Origin: Rivihabitans pingtungensis
Lineage (GTDB): Bacteria > Pseudomonadota > Gammaproteobacteria > Burkholderiales > Aquaspirillaceae
Assembly: GCF_003201855.1 (NCBI RefSeq)
Contig: NZ_QJKI01000013.1
Location: 27,928 to 91,927 of the forward strand
Reading direction: 5' to 3'
Length of the DNA stretch: 64,000 bases
A program made the translations under genes and the position numbers. The first letter of the stretch is position 1. The number at the start of each line of letters is the position of its first letter. The notes beneath the pieces were generated by a model that searched no databases, was not told the DNA's origin, and saw only the letters and a program-made list of their open reading frames with translations. Of this stretch, positions 22,070 through 31,219 are shown one piece after another.

Positions 22070-22267
22070 TCACATGCGGCTGTTCCAGTTATGAATCGCT
22101 TCTTTTTTATTAGCCGCCTGGGCAGCGATGGTGCTGCATGTGCCTTGCTTGGGGTAACGCGAGCATTGCACCCAAAAACGGCGCGAGCCAGCTTTCACCA
22201 GCTCGGCCGGTTGGCCGCAGCGCGGGCAGGGTTTCAGGGCGGAAGAATCGGCGGGGGTCTGGCTCAT
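22070..22267 (-). CDS. Small zinc-ribbon protein, Lar-like
   Basis: 65 aa from the ATG giving MSQTPADSSALKPCPRCGQP. CPRCG, then WVQCSRYPKQGTC, then EAIHNWNSRM, is the Lar-type layout: a CPxCG zinc knuckle, a second cysteine pair and a terminal AI-xxWN-R. Lar proteins of phages and plasmids relieve type I restriction, but many chromosomal relatives have no assigned role. No prophage genes are nearby. Confidence 0.6.
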   Translation of the reverse strand: MSQTPADSSALKPCPRCGQPAELVKAGSRRFWVQCSRYPKQGTCSTIAAQAANKKEAIHNWNSRM

Positions 22268-22387
22268 GCGGGCATCCTGCGGGCAAAACGCCATGATAGC
22301 AGCCAGGGCCAGCAGGCTCTGCCGCGCGGGCAAGAGCCACACGCCACCCTCCCAAAAGATATTGGGAGTAACGCTGAGTCGAGTGCG

Positions 22388-22500
22388 GAAGCGCTTACAC
22401 AATGCAGCGAAGCGATCCTGGCTAGGTGTGTGATCGGAGATAGTACAAGTCGTACGGCAAGGTCACACAACGACGCCAGACGGGTTTTGTTAGCGGCGCT
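22388..22500 (+). repeat. Palindromic repeat copy, first of a tandem pair
   Basis: Begins GGAAGCGCTTACACAATG, with a diverged left arm, then CAGCGAAGCGATCCTGGCTAGG, TAGTACAAGTCGTACGGCAA and GGTCACACAACGACGCCAGA. It ends GGGTTTTGTTAGCGGCGCT. The order is the same as in the other full copies. The inner arms changed on both sides (GTGTGTGATC left, GGTCACACA right), keeping the pairing. Confidence 0.8.
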
Positions 22501-22617
22501 TAGAGCCGCTAACAAAACCCAGCGCAGCGATCCTGGCTAGGCGCACGACCGCAGACAGTACAAGCAGTACGGCAAGGTCGGGCAACGACGCCAGGAGGGT
22601 TTTGTTAGCCGCTCTTA
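22501..22617 (+). repeat. Palindromic repeat copy, second of a tandem pair; contains the bioF stop codon
   Basis: Left arm GCCGCTAACAAAACCC (22505-22520); right arm GGGTTTTGTTAGC (22597-22609), followed by CGCTCTTAG. The interior (CAGCGCAGCGATCCTGGCTA, GGCGCACGACCG, AGACAGTACAAGCAGTACGG) is nearly identical to the copy at 50 kb. The TTA at 22615-22617 is the bioF stop on the minus strand. Its left arm and the right arm of the first copy form a 16-bp perfect inverted repeat (22482-22497 with 22505-22520). Confidence 0.9.
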
Positions 22618-23772
22618 GCTGGCGGCCAGCTCGCGCAGCGCATCCGCCAGCCGAACAATATCCTGCGGCTGGTGGGCGGCGGAGAGGGCAATGCGCAGCC
22701 GCGCCGAGCCGGGCGGCACAGTGGGCGGGCGAATGGCCGGCACCCAGATGCCGCGTGCGCGCAGCCCGGCCGACACCGCCAGCGCTTCGGCGTTGCCGCC
22801 AATCAGCAGCGGCTGAATCGGCGTGTCCGACGGCAGCAGGGTCCACGGCAAGCCCGCCAGTTGGTGCTTGAGCTCGGCCATGCGGGCACGCAGCGCGGCG
22901 CGGCGCTCGGGCTCGTCGGCCATCAGTCGCAGGCTGGCCTGTACGGTGTGCGCCAGCAGCGGCGAAGTGCTGGTGGTGAAGATAAACGGCCGCGCGCTGT
23001 TCACCAGCCAGTCAATCACCACGGCATGCGCCGCCACCGCCGCGCCGGCCACCCCGGCCGCCTTGCCCAGCGTCACCATCTGGATCAGCCGCTCGCTGTG
23101 CAAGCCGGCCTCGACCACACTGCCACGCCCCTCGCCCAGCACGCCAAAGCCGTGGGCGTCGTCCACATACAGCCAGGCGTCAAAGCGCTCGGCCAGCGCC
23201 AGCAGCGCCGCCAGCGGCGCGCAGTCGCCATCCATGCTGTACACCGCATCCACGGCAATCAGCTTGGTCGGCGCGGTGCTGGCCGCCAGCAGGCGCTCCA
23301 GCTGGGCCAGGTCATGGTGGGCAAAGCGTTTGAATTCGGCGCGCGACAACAGGCAGGCGTCGTTCAGCGAGGCGTGGTTCAGCCGGTCGGCAAACACCGC
23401 GTCGCCCCGGCCCACCAGGGCGGTGATCACCGCCAGATTGGCCTGATAGCCGCTGGAAAACAACAACGCCGCCGGCAGGCGCAGCCAGTCGGCCAGCGCC
23501 TGCTCCAGCGCGGCGTGGGCGGTGCTGTGCCCGGCCACCAGGTGCGAGGCGCCGCCGCCCACGCCCCAGCGCAAGGCGCCATCGCGGGCGGCGGCCACCA
23601 GCGCCGGGTGATTGGCCAGGCCCAGATAGTCATTGCTGGCAAAGGCCAAGTAGTCGCGGCCGTCGATGCTTACGTGCGGGCCTTGCGGGCTGTCCAGCAC
23701 AGGGCAGCGCCGGCGGCGGTGGTCGCCGTCCAGCGCGGCCAGCTTGTCTTGCAGTTGCGCGATCAGCCGCAT
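22615..23772 (-). CDS. bioF: 8-amino-7-oxononanoate synthase BioF
   Basis: 385 aa. This PLP enzyme condenses pimeloyl-ACP/CoA with alanine in biotin synthesis. Family marks are YLAFASNDYLGLANHP, GVGGGASHLVAGHSTAHAAL, YVDDAHGFGVLGEGRGS and the PLP-lysine region VTLGKAAGVAGAAV. It starts one nucleotide after the bioB stop, so the two are one operon. Its stop codon lies inside the adjacent palindromic repeat, about 2-5 codons beyond the conserved C-terminus. Confidence 0.96.
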   Translation of the reverse strand: MRLIAQLQDKLAALDGDHRRRRCPVLDSPQGPHVSIDGRDYLAFASNDYLGLANHPALVAAARDGALRWGVGGGASHLVAGHSTAHAALEQALADWLRLPAALLFSSGYQANLAVITALVGRGDAVFADRLNHASLNDACLLSRAEFKRFAHHDLAQLERLLAASTAPTKLIAVDAVYSMDGDCAPLAALLALAERFDAWLYVDDAHGFGVLGEGRGSVVEAGLHSERLIQMVTLGKAAGVAGAAVAAHAVVIDWLVNSARPFIFTTSTSPLLAHTVQASLRLMADEPERRAALRARMAELKHQLAGLPWTLLPSDTPIQPLLIGGNAEALAVSAGLRARGIWVPAIRPPTVPPGSARLRIALSAAHQPQDIVRLADALRELAAS

Positions 23773-23773
23773 A

Positions 23774-24760
23774 TCACAGCGGCAACAGATCGAGCTTGCT
23801 CATCAGCGCGCGGTCGCGGTCCACTTCCGGGTTGCCGGTGGTCAGCAGCTTGTCGCCGTAAAAAATCGAATTGGCCCCAGCCATAAAGCACAGCGCCTGC
23901 ACCGCTTCCGGCATGTCGCGGCGGCCGGCGGACAGGCGGATATAGCTGTGCGGCAGGGTCAGCCGGGCCACGGCGATGGTGCGCACAAATTCGGTCCAGT
24001 CCAGCGCGTCGGCGTCGTCCAGCGGCGTGCCTTCTACCTTCACCAGGCTGTTCATCGGCACCGATTCCGGTTGCGGGCTGAGGTTGGCCAGTTGGGCAAT
24101 CAGGCCGGCGCGGTCGCGGCGGGTTTCTTTCATGCCGACAATGCCGCCACAGCACACGCTCAGCCCGGCGGCGCGCACCTTGCCCAGGGTGTCCAGGCGG
24201 TCTTGGTAGTCGCGGGTGGAGATAATGTCGGCGTATTTGTCCGGCGCGGTGTCCAGATTATGGTTGTAGTAATCCAGCCCGGCGTCTTTGAGCTTTTCGG
24301 CCTGGCCGTTTTGCAGCAGGCCAAAGGTGGCGCAGGTTTCCAGGCCCATGGCTTTCACTTCGCGGATCATCTCCAGCGTGGCGTCCAGGTCGGCGTCCTT
24401 GGGGCCGCGCCAGGCGGCGCCCATGCAAAAGCGGCCGGCGCCATTGTCTTTGGCGGCGCGCGCGGCGCTGAGCACCTCGTTCACCGTCATCATCGGCTGG
24501 TTTTCTACCGGGGTGTCGTGGTGGGCCGACTGCGGACAGTAGCCGCAGTCTTCCGGACAGCCGCCGGTCTTGATCGACACCAGGGTGGACAATTGAATGC
24601 GCTGCGGGTCGAAATGCTCGCGGTGCAGCGCGGCGGCGCGAAACACCAAATCCAGAAACGGCAGGCTGTACAGCGCCTCGATTTCGTCCACGGTCCAGGT
24701 GGCGGATTCCGGGTGCGGGGTGGGGCGGGCGTGAAAGGCAATCGGGGCAGAAGCGTTCAT
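23774..24760 (-). CDS. bioB: Biotin synthase BioB
   Basis: 328 aa from the ATG giving [13 protein letters not shown]; the longer upstream frame crosses the comF side and is rejected. The radical-SAM cluster motif [11 protein letters not shown] (CxxxCxxC) is intact, and other family stretches include [21 protein letters not shown] and [14 protein letters not shown]. BioB inserts sulfur into dethiobiotin, the last step of biotin synthesis. It is divergent from comF, and no palindromic BirA operator is obvious in the 74-bp gap. bioA, bioC, bioD and bioH are not in the window. Confidence 0.97.
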   Translation of the reverse strand: MNASAPIAFHARPTPHPESATWTVDEIEALYSLPFLDLVFRAAALHREHFDPQRIQLSTLVSIKTGGCPEDCGYCPQSAHHDTPVENQPMMTVNEVLSAARAAKDNGAGRFCMGAAWRGPKDADLDATLEMIREVKAMGLETCATFGLLQNGQAEKLKDAGLDYYNHNLDTAPDKYADIISTRDYQDRLDTLGKVRAAGLSVCCGGIVGMKETRRDRAGLIAQLANLSPQPESVPMNSLVKVEGTPLDDADALDWTEFVRTIAVARLTLPHSYIRLSAGRRDMPEAVQALCFMAGANSIFYGDKLLTTGNPEVDRDRALMSKLDLLPL

Positions 24761-24834
24761 GAGCGGCTCGTGGCAAGATGACAAAAGCGTGGGCTGCCGG
24801 GTGGCAGCCGTCACCATGGTGGGAGCTTTGCCTG

Positions 24835-25539
24835 ATGCTGTCAAATTTATACCGCTATTTTTTGAACAGCGCTGCCCGCCTCAGCCAGCATTGCGTGCTG
24901 TGCGGCGTCGGCGGCCAAGGTTGGCTGTGCCCGCCTTGCCGCGCCGACCTGCCCCGGCTGGCCGCTGGGCGCTGCCCGCGTTGCGCGACGCCGGGGCGGC
25001 AGGGCGCGCTGTGTGCCGCCTGTCGGCAGTCGCCGCCGCCGTGGCAGGCGCTGCATGTGGCGCATCCTTATGCCTGGCCGCTGGATGCGCTGTTGCATGC
25101 GTTCAAGTATCGCCAGCAACTGGCGCTGGCGCGACCCTTGGCCGAGCTGATGGCGGAAGGCGTCCGCCACGCGCCGCGCCCGGACTGGCTGGCGCCGATT
25201 CCGCTCAGCGCCGCGCGGCTGCGCGAGCGCGGGTTTAATCAAAGTGAGGAACTCGCCCGCCAGTTGGGTAAAATACTGCGGCTGCCTTGCCAGGCCGACA
25301 CGCTGTTGCGCACGCGCGACACCCCGGCGCAGGCCGGGCTGAACCGCGCTGGCCGCTTGCACAATCTGGCCGGCGCCTTTGCCGTCAATCGGCCGGTCGA
25401 GGGCCGTTTTATCGTGCTGATCGACGATGTGAGCACCACCGGCGCCACACTGGCCGAGGCGGCGCAAAGCCTTGCCAGGCAAGGCGCGAGACGGGTCGAG
25501 GCCTGGGCGCTGATGAAGGCGTTGACACACGGCGCTTGA
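24835..25539 (+). CDS. comF: ComF family protein (phosphoribosyltransferase-like)
   Basis: 234 aa from the ATG giving [16 protein letters not shown]. The N-terminal four-cysteine zinc region has CVLCG, CPPC, CPRC and CAAC. The type I phosphoribosyltransferase-like core has [20 protein letters not shown] and the PRPP-type motif [13 protein letters not shown]. ComF proteins act in natural DNA uptake, in keeping with dprA elsewhere in the window. It is divergent from bioB. Confidence 0.9.
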   Translation: MLSNLYRYFLNSAARLSQHCVLCGVGGQGWLCPPCRADLPRLAAGRCPRCATPGRQGALCAACRQSPPPWQALHVAHPYAWPLDALLHAFKYRQQLALARPLAELMAEGVRHAPRPDWLAPIPLSAARLRERGFNQSEELARQLGKILRLPCQADTLLRTRDTPAQAGLNRAGRLHNLAGAFAVNRPVEGRFIVLIDDVSTTGATLAEAAQSLARQGARRVEAWALMKALTHGA

Positions 25540-25591
25540 CTAACTTGTTGATCCCGCGGAATAATCCGTCGCAACCAAAGTTTTTGACCAA

Positions 25592-26056
25592 ATGTTTACA
25601 GTCGTTTTGTACCAGCCGGAGATTCCGCCCAACACCGGGAACGTGATTCGTTTATGTGCCAACACCGGCTGCGAGCTGCATTTGGTCAAGCCGCTTGGCT
25701 TTCCGCTGGACGACGCCAGAATGCGTCGCGCCGGCCTCGATTATCACGAGTTTGCCACCCTGGTGGTGCATGAAAGCTGGGCGGAGTGTGTGGCGGCCTT
25801 GGCCGGAAGGCGCATTTTCGCCGCCACCACACGGGGCGCTGTTCGCCCCGATCAGGCTGCGTTTCAACCGGACGACGTCTTGTTGTTCGGCCCGGAAACC
25901 CGGGGCCTGCCCACCGACGTGCTGGCGGGCATCCCGCCGGAACGCTGCCTGCGCCTGCCGATGCGACCGGACAACCGCAGCATGAATCTGTCCAACGCCG
26001 TGGCCGTCACCGTCTTTGAAGCGTGGCGGCAACACGGATTCGCCGGCGGCGTGTAA
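25592..26056 (+). CDS. trmL: tRNA (cytidine/uridine-34-2'-O)-methyltransferase TrmL
   Basis: 154 aa, typical TrmL length. This SPOUT-fold enzyme methylates the ribose at the wobble position of tRNA-Leu. Motifs VLYQPEIPPNTGNVIRLCAN, LVKPLGF, LLFGPETRGLP and the knot region LPMRPDNRSMNLSNAVAVTVFE are all present. It follows comF by 52 bp. Confidence 0.95.
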   Translation: MFTVVLYQPEIPPNTGNVIRLCANTGCELHLVKPLGFPLDDARMRRAGLDYHEFATLVVHESWAECVAALAGRRIFAATTRGAVRPDQAAFQPDDVLLFGPETRGLPTDVLAGIPPERCLRLPMRPDNRSMNLSNAVAVTVFEAWRQHGFAGGV

Positions 26057-26266
26057 CCGCGCCGACCTCTCTTTACAGGTCCAGGATGTGCTTTACAGAC
26101 GCGCCATCGCGACAGGCGCGCGCTGCGTCACACCCTGCGTGCGCCCGAGCGCGACATGGCCTGGCTTCCCTGGCGACATCCCGCAGTGGATGTCGGGACG
26201 CCGTTTCTTCTGGCTGTGTCGTATCCCGAAGACGTGTTGGCACACAACAGCAAAAGGGAGCCCTAG

Positions 26267-27235
26267 ATGCAATCTGTCCTCCGCTGGCTGTGGTTAGTGA
26301 CCTTGACCGCCTTGCTGGTCGCCTGTTCGACGCCGAATCCGGCGTCTGTCAGTCACAAATCCACCTCTGGGTATAAGTCTGCCCGCACCACGGTCCCGGT
26401 GACCAAGGGCGGCGGCTATTATAAAGACGACGGTCCCGGAGACCGCCGCCTGCCCGACAACCCGGACGCCATTCCGGACGCCGTGCCGGTCAATGAGCCC
26501 TTGCTCACCTCGGCCAATCGTCCGTATACGGTGATGGGCCAGACCTACATTCCGGAAAGCAACCAGTCCGCCTACCGCGCCCGCGGCAAGGCCTCTTGGT
26601 ATGGCAAGAAGTTCCATGGCAAGCGCACCGCCTCTGGCGAGGCGTACGACATGTACGAAATGACCGCCGCCCACCCCACGCTGCCCATCCCCAGCTACGC
26701 CCGCATCACCAACACCAGCAATGGCCGTTCGGTGGTGGTGCGCATCAACGACCGTGGGCCGTTTCACTCGTCCCGGCTGATTGATCTGTCCTACGCCGCC
26801 GCCTACAAGCTGGGTTATGCCGGCAATGGCAGCGCCGAAGTGGTGGTCGAGCGGGTGCGTGCGGGTGATGTCGAGCCTACCGACAGCCCGGTGCGCCTGG
26901 CCAACGTCAACCCGCGTGATGACAGCGTGCGGGTGATGAACGCCAGCCTGACCGCGCCGATGTCCGGCATTGCCGACGTGGCGCGCGTGCCGCAACCGGC
27001 TGGCGCCGATGGCAGTGGCGTATGGCTGCAACTGGGCGCTTTTGGCACTGCGAGCAATGCCGAAAGCTTCCGTCAGCGCATGTTGTCGCTGGCGGCCAGC
27101 AACGACGTGGAAGGCCGCCTGGATGTGGTCAACCGCGATGGCTTGTACAAAGTGCGCATCGGCCCGTTCTCCACCATGGCGCGCGCGCGCGATGTGGCCG
27201 ATCGTTTGAACGTGCAAACCGTGGTGATGCGCTAA
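26267..27235 (+). CDS. rlpA: RlpA-type septal-ring lipoprotein (DPBB + SPOR)
   Basis: 322 aa. A lipoprotein signal, LTALLVACS, places the acylated cysteine at about residue 20. The double-psi beta-barrel (about 105-195) reads GKASWYGKKFHGKRTASGE, then YEMTAAHPTLP and VRINDRGPF. It carries the Glu, His and Asp positions used by RlpA lytic transglycosylases of naked glycan strands. A SPOR domain (about 245-320) binds denuded septal peptidoglycan. The start has GGGAG upstream. A bidirectional terminator follows. Confidence 0.93.
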   Translation: MQSVLRWLWLVTLTALLVACSTPNPASVSHKSTSGYKSARTTVPVTKGGGYYKDDGPGDRRLPDNPDAIPDAVPVNEPLLTSANRPYTVMGQTYIPESNQSAYRARGKASWYGKKFHGKRTASGEAYDMYEMTAAHPTLPIPSYARITNTSNGRSVVVRINDRGPFHSSRLIDLSYAAAYKLGYAGNGSAEVVVERVRAGDVEPTDSPVRLANVNPRDDSVRVMNASLTAPMSGIADVARVPQPAGADGSGVWLQLGAFGTASNAESFRQRMLSLAASNDVEGRLDVVNRDGLYKVRIGPFSTMARARDVADRLNVQTVVMR

Positions 27236-27251
27236 GCGTTTTGCCGCTGTG

Positions 27252-27298
27252 CCATAAAAAAACCCGCACCTGAATCAGGTTGCGGGTTTTTTTATGGT
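27252..27298. terminator. Bidirectional terminator between rlpA and purC
   Basis: CCATAAAAAAACCCGC plus ACCTGA on the left pairs with TCAGGT plus TGCGGGTTTTTTTATGG on the right, with a single bulged base. A and T tracts flank the GC stem, so it serves both rlpA and purC. Confidence 0.9.
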
Positions 27299-27301
27299 TG
27301 C

Positions 27302-27336
27302 CAGGCGGGTTTTGTCAGCGCGCTTGGCGGCGCTTA
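27302..27336 (+). repeat. Half copy of the palindromic repeat carrying the purC stop codon
   Basis: CAGGCGGGTTTTGTCAGCG followed by CGCTTGGCGGCGCTTA matches the right end of the family. The TTA at 27334-27336 is the purC stop on the minus strand. The left half is missing, apparently replaced by the terminator. Confidence 0.55.
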
Positions 27337-28212
27337 GCCAGTCAGGCGCTCCAGCGCTTCACGATACTTGGCGGCGGTTTTTTCCCGCACATCCAGCGGC
27401 ACAGCCGGCGCCGGCGGGGTTTTGTTCCAGCCCGAGGCTTCCAGCCAGTCGCGCACAAACTGCTTGTCGAACGACGGCGGGTTGCTGCCGGCCACATAGC
27501 TGTCCGCCGGCCAGAAGCGGCTGGAATCCGGGGTCAGCGCTTCGTCCATCAGCGTCAGCACGCCGTGCTCGTCGATGCCGAATTCAAACTTGGTGTCGCA
27601 GATGATGATGCCACGGCTGGCGGCGTATTCCGCCGCCGCCTTGTACAGGGCGATGGCGGTGTCGCGTACCTTGGCGGCCAGCTCGGCGCCGACGATTTCT
27701 TCGCAGCGGGCAAAGCTGATGTTTTCATCGTGGTCGCCCACCGCCGCCTTGGTGGACGGGGTGAAAATCGGCTCAGGCAGCTGGCTGGCTTCTTGTAAGC
27801 CGGCGGGCAGGGTGATGCCGCACACCGTGCCGGACTGCTGGTATTCCTTCCAGCCCGAACCGGCCAGATAACCGCGCACAATGGCTTCCACCGGCACCGG
27901 CGTCAGCCGCTTGGCCACCACGCCGCGGCCTTGCACCTGCGGCAAATCGGCCGCCGACACCAGATCTTCAGCGCGGTCGCCGGTCAGGTGGTTGGGCACC
28001 ACGTCCTTGAGCTTGTCGAACCAGAAATTGGAAATGGCGGTGAGGATCTTGCCTTTTTCCGGGATGGGTTCGTCCAGAATCACGTCAAACGCCGACAGGC
28101 GGTCGGTGGCGATCATCAGCATGCGCTTATCGTCGATTTCGTACAGGTCGCGCACTTTGCCCGAATAGATTTTTTTCAGGCTGGTCAGTTGGGTGGTGGT
28201 GATGCCGGTCAT
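27334..28212 (-). CDS. purC: Phosphoribosylaminoimidazole-succinocarboxamide synthase PurC
   Basis: 292 aa; the length is that of the longer, yeast-like SAICAR synthases common in betaproteobacteria. It joins aspartate to CAIR in purine synthesis. [13 protein letters not shown], the ATP-binding opening, and [27 protein letters not shown] and [18 protein letters not shown] are diagnostic. It sits downstream of purE-purK, 137 bp after purK, on the same strand. Confidence 0.96.
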   Translation of the reverse strand: MTGITTTQLTSLKKIYSGKVRDLYEIDDKRMLMIATDRLSAFDVILDEPIPEKGKILTAISNFWFDKLKDVVPNHLTGDRAEDLVSAADLPQVQGRGVVAKRLTPVPVEAIVRGYLAGSGWKEYQQSGTVCGITLPAGLQEASQLPEPIFTPSTKAAVGDHDENISFARCEEIVGAELAAKVRDTAIALYKAAAEYAASRGIIICDTKFEFGIDEHGVLTLMDEALTPDSSRFWPADSYVAGSNPPSFDKQFVRDWLEASGWNKTPPAPAVPLDVREKTAAKYREALERLTG

Positions 28213-28349
28213 GAGGGCCTCAATTCAAATTCAATGATGGGCAGGCGCGCCGCCCGCCCGGAAAAGCAAAATGCCCCTGGCTCGGCACGGCCGGTCTGGC
28301 GGACAGGCTGCCGCCAGGGGCGGGGGATGTCAACACACGCTCAGCGGCC

Positions 28350-29480
28350 TTACAGGGTTTCCTTCAAGGCGCGCGCCTGTTCCAGCGCGGCGTCCACGTC
28401 TGTGGCCAGCACGGTGTAGTGGCCCATCTTGCGGCCGGGGCGCGCGTGCTTTTTGCCGTACAGGTGCAGGTGGGCGTTGGGCGCTTCCATCAGCACGTTC
28501 CAGTTGGGCTCGCCGCCGTCGGCCTGCCAGACGTCGCCCAGCAGGTTCACCATCACCACTGGCGACAGCAGCTCCGTGCGGCCGGGCAGCAGGCCGCACA
28601 TGGCGCGCACTTGCTGCTGGTACTGGTCGCTCACGCAGGCGTCGATGGTGTAGTGGCCGGAGTTGTGCGGGCGCGGGGCGATTTCGTTGATCACCAGGCT
28701 GTCGTCGGCCAGCACAAAAAACTCCACCGCCAGCACGCCCACGTAATCCAGCGCCTCGGCCAGTTGGCGAGCCATCTGTTGCGCTTGCGCGGCCAGGGCC
28801 GGCGCGATGCGCGCCGGCACGATGGATTCGTCCAGAATGCCGTTTTTGTGGATGTTTTCCGCCACCGGAAACACGCTGAGCTGCTCGGACGACACGCGGG
28901 TGACGATGGCCGAGACTTCCAGCTTGAGGTCGAGCATTTTTTCCAGCACACAGGCCTGGCCGCCCAGATTGGCGTAGGCGGCGCGGGCTTCGTCGGCGCT
29001 GTTCACCCGCACCTGGCCCTTGCCGTCGTAACCCAGCCGGGCGGTTTTCAGAATGCCGGGCAGGTAGGGGGCGAGCTCCACCTGGATGTCTTCCACGCTT
29101 TCGATGGCCAGATACGGCGCGGTGGGCAGGCCGGCCTTGTTCACCCAGGCTTTTTCGGCGATGCGGTCTTGCGCAATCGCCACGCAGTCGCCAGACGGCG
29201 ACACGCGGGTGGTTTTGGCCAGCTCGCGCATGGCGTCGGCGTTGACGTTTTCGAATTCGGTGGTGATGGCCGCGCAGCTGGCGGCCAGGGTGCGCAGCGC
29301 CTCAGCGTCGTTGTAGGCGGCGCACAGGTGCACATCGGCAAACTCCGCCGCTGGCGCTTGCGCGTCGGGGTCGAGCACGGTCACCCGATACCCCATGCGC
29401 TTGGCGGCAGTGACAAACATGCGGCCCAGCTGGCCACCGCCCAGAATGCCCAGCATGGCCGGCGGCAGAATCGCCTGCAT
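28350..29480 (-). CDS. purK: N5-carboxyaminoimidazole ribonucleotide synthase PurK
   Basis: 376 aa ATP-grasp enzyme that carboxylates AIR with bicarbonate. The opening ILGGGQLGRMFVTAAKRMG, the ATP-grasp KTARLGYDGKGQVRV, and VEFFVLADDSLVINEIAPRPHNSGHYTIDA are characteristic. Its start overlaps the purE stop by one base (TAATG), so the two are coupled and hand the unstable N5-CAIR product on. Confidence 0.96.
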   Translation of the reverse strand: MQAILPPAMLGILGGGQLGRMFVTAAKRMGYRVTVLDPDAQAPAAEFADVHLCAAYNDAEALRTLAASCAAITTEFENVNADAMRELAKTTRVSPSGDCVAIAQDRIAEKAWVNKAGLPTAPYLAIESVEDIQVELAPYLPGILKTARLGYDGKGQVRVNSADEARAAYANLGGQACVLEKMLDLKLEVSAIVTRVSSEQLSVFPVAENIHKNGILDESIVPARIAPALAAQAQQMARQLAEALDYVGVLAVEFFVLADDSLVINEIAPRPHNSGHYTIDACVSDQYQQQVRAMCGLLPGRTELLSPVVMVNLLGDVWQADGGEPNWNVLMEAPNAHLHLYGKKHARPGRKMGHYTVLATDVDAALEQARALKETL

Positions 29481-29968
29481 TACAGCACCTCCGGCAGGGT
29501 CATCGCCAGCACGGTGTCGGCCTGCTTCTGGCGGAAGGCCTTCAGCGCGGCGGCCAGTTCCGGCGATTGGTTGGCCAGCATGGCCACGGCAAACAGCGCG
29601 GCGTTGGCGGCGCCGGCCTCGCCAATGGCGAAGGTGGCCACCGGAATGCCTTTGGGCATTTGCACGATGGACAGCAGGGAATCTTCGCCGCGCAGGTATT
29701 TGGACGGCACCGGCACGCCCAGCACCGGAATGTGGGTTTTGGCCGCCAGCATGCCCGGCAGGTGGGCGGCGCCGCCGGCGCCGGCGATAATCGCCTGCAA
29801 GCCGCGCGCTTCGGCCGTTTCGGCGTATTCGAACAGCAAATCCGGGGTGCGGTGGGCGGAAACAACGCGGGTTTCAAAAGCAACGCCAAAGTCTTTCAGC
29901 ACGCGCGCGGCGTTCTGCATGACTTCCCAGTCGCTGTTGCTCCCCATCACGACGCCAACTTGAATCAT
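29480..29968 (-). CDS. purE: 5-(carboxyamino)imidazole ribonucleotide mutase PurE
   Basis: 162 aa from the ATG giving [17 protein letters not shown]; a longer opening is rejected. [14 protein letters not shown] (catalytic His) and [14 protein letters not shown] are class I PurE motifs. It converts N5-CAIR to CAIR. First gene of purE-purK. Confidence 0.96.
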   Translation of the reverse strand: MIQVGVVMGSNSDWEVMQNAARVLKDFGVAFETRVVSAHRTPDLLFEYAETAEARGLQAIIAGAGGAAHLPGMLAAKTHIPVLGVPVPSKYLRGEDSLLSIVQMPKGIPVATFAIGEAGAANAALFAVAMLANQSPELAAALKAFRQKQADTVLAMTLPEVL

Positions 29969-30172
29969 CGCAAGGCTCGGGCAGAAATGAACAATCCGCC
30001 ATTTTAACCCAGTTTGCCGCCAGGGTGCGGACACTGCGCATATCCTTGCGATGGCGGGCGCCGGCTGAGTTTGTCAGATCAGAATGACGCCCAGACGCAA
30101 CAACGCCCACCGCCACCCTGGCTGAACCGGGTGGGTAGGGTGGGCGCAAAACAGCGGCGAAAAACGGCCGTG

Positions 30173-30583
30173 TCAGTCTGCGTACTGCTTTTTCATCCGC
30201 TCGCGGCGCTCTTGCGCCTCGACCGACAGGCTGGCGGTCGGGCGCGCCAGCAGGCGCTTCAGACCAATCGGCTCGCCGGTGTCTTCGCAGTAGCCGTAGT
30301 CGCCAGCGTCGATTTTTTTCAGGGTGGACTGAATTTTCAGCAGCAGCTTGCGCTCGCGGTCGCGGGTGCGCAGCTCCAGCGCGTATTCTTCTTCCAGCGT
30401 GGCGCGGTCAGCCGGATCCGGCGTGGCTTCCTGCTCTTGCAGATGGCTGGTGGTGGCGTTGGCGTTGCTCAGCAGTTCTTGCTGCATCTGCAGCAGACGA
30501 TCCTTGAAAAACTCCAGATGGTCGGCGTTCATGTAGTCGTCGCCGTCGTAGTTCAGGATGTCCTGTTCGGTCAATTTGGCCAT
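30173..30583 (-). CDS. dksA: RNA polymerase-binding transcription factor DksA (single-cysteine type)
   Basis: 136 aa. DksA enters the RNA polymerase secondary channel and works with ppGpp. The coiled-coil tip has DxxDxA as D56, D59 and A61 in DPADRATLEE. The C-terminal region reads GYCEDTGEPIGLKRLLARPTAS: only C99 of the four zinc cysteines is present, the others being Thr, Ser and Ala-type residues. I recall the same pattern in alphaproteobacterial and some neisserial DksA proteins, so it is a known zinc-independent form rather than a damaged gene. Monocistronic. Confidence 0.93.
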   Translation of the reverse strand: MAKLTEQDILNYDGDDYMNADHLEFFKDRLLQMQQELLSNANATTSHLQEQEATPDPADRATLEEEYALELRTRDRERKLLLKIQSTLKKIDAGDYGYCEDTGEPIGLKRLLARPTASLSVEAQERRERMKKQYAD

Positions 30584-30813
30584 GGCGGTGTCCTGCTAAG
30601 AAGAGGGTGGGCAAACGGGCAGGAAGGTTAAGGACTTTGCCGGGGAAATGCAAATTTTCGCTGTCATTGGCGCAGCGGGCGGCAAGCGGCGGCGCATTCT
30701 GGCCATGTCGCAAAAGGCGCGAACAGCCAAGCTAAAAGGCAAAATGGGGCAGGAAAGGGACACATCGCGCGCGGATGGGCGCTATTGCGGCCCATCCGCG
30801 GATCAACCGCGTC

Positions 30814-31119
30814 TTACAGCGACAGAATCCACTTCACCAGCGTCTTGACGTCGGCGTCGCTGACTTGAGCATTAGCCGGCATCGGGATCTGGCCCCAAGC
30901 GCCCACGCCGCCCTTTTTCACTTTTTCGGCCAGCTTGGCTTCAGCCGTCTTGTCGCCCTTGTACTTGGCGGCGATTTCCTTGTAAGCCGGGCCCACCACC
31001 TTTTTGTCCACAGCGTGACAGGACAGGCAGTTGTTCTTCTGAGCCAGGGCTTGGTTGGCGAAAGCCGGGGCAGAGGCCAAGAGAGCCAGGGCAGCAGCGG
31101 AAACGAGCAGCTTTTTCAT
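30814..31119 (-). CDS. Periplasmic class I c-type cytochrome (c-551/c-552 like)
   Basis: 101 aa from the ATG giving MKKLLVSAAALALLASAPAF, a signal peptide with likely cleavage after AFA (about residue 21). The haem motif CLSCH spans C31, C34 and H35, and the axial methionine is M80 in GQIPMPAN, the layout of small electron-shuttle cytochromes. It could serve nitrite reductase, cytochrome c peroxidase or an oxidase; no partner is adjacent. Confidence 0.92.
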   Translation of the reverse strand: MKKLLVSAAALALLASAPAFANQALAQKNNCLSCHAVDKKVVGPAYKEIAAKYKGDKTAEAKLAEKVKKGGVGAWGQIPMPANAQVSDADVKTLVKWILSL

Positions 31120-31219
31120 GATAGTCAAACTCCTAGGGGTGGATAGGGAGATCACACAGCTTTGTGCGCCCAGCAGCTTACTCCCATTTTCTGCCGCCGG
31201 GCGCCGACTCAGATCAAGA

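Noticed and set aside
22070..22267. Prophage remnant around the Lar-like gene
   Set aside because: No integrase, capsid, repressor or lysis genes lie nearby, and both flanks are ordinary chromosomal genes.
22388..22617. CRISPR array from the tandem repeated blocks
   Set aside because: Only two units of about 115 bp with palindromic internal structure, no regular short repeats and spacers, and no cas genes.
24761..24834. BirA operator between bioB and comF
   Set aside because: No TTGTAAACC/GGTTTACAA-type palindrome is present in the 74-bp gap.
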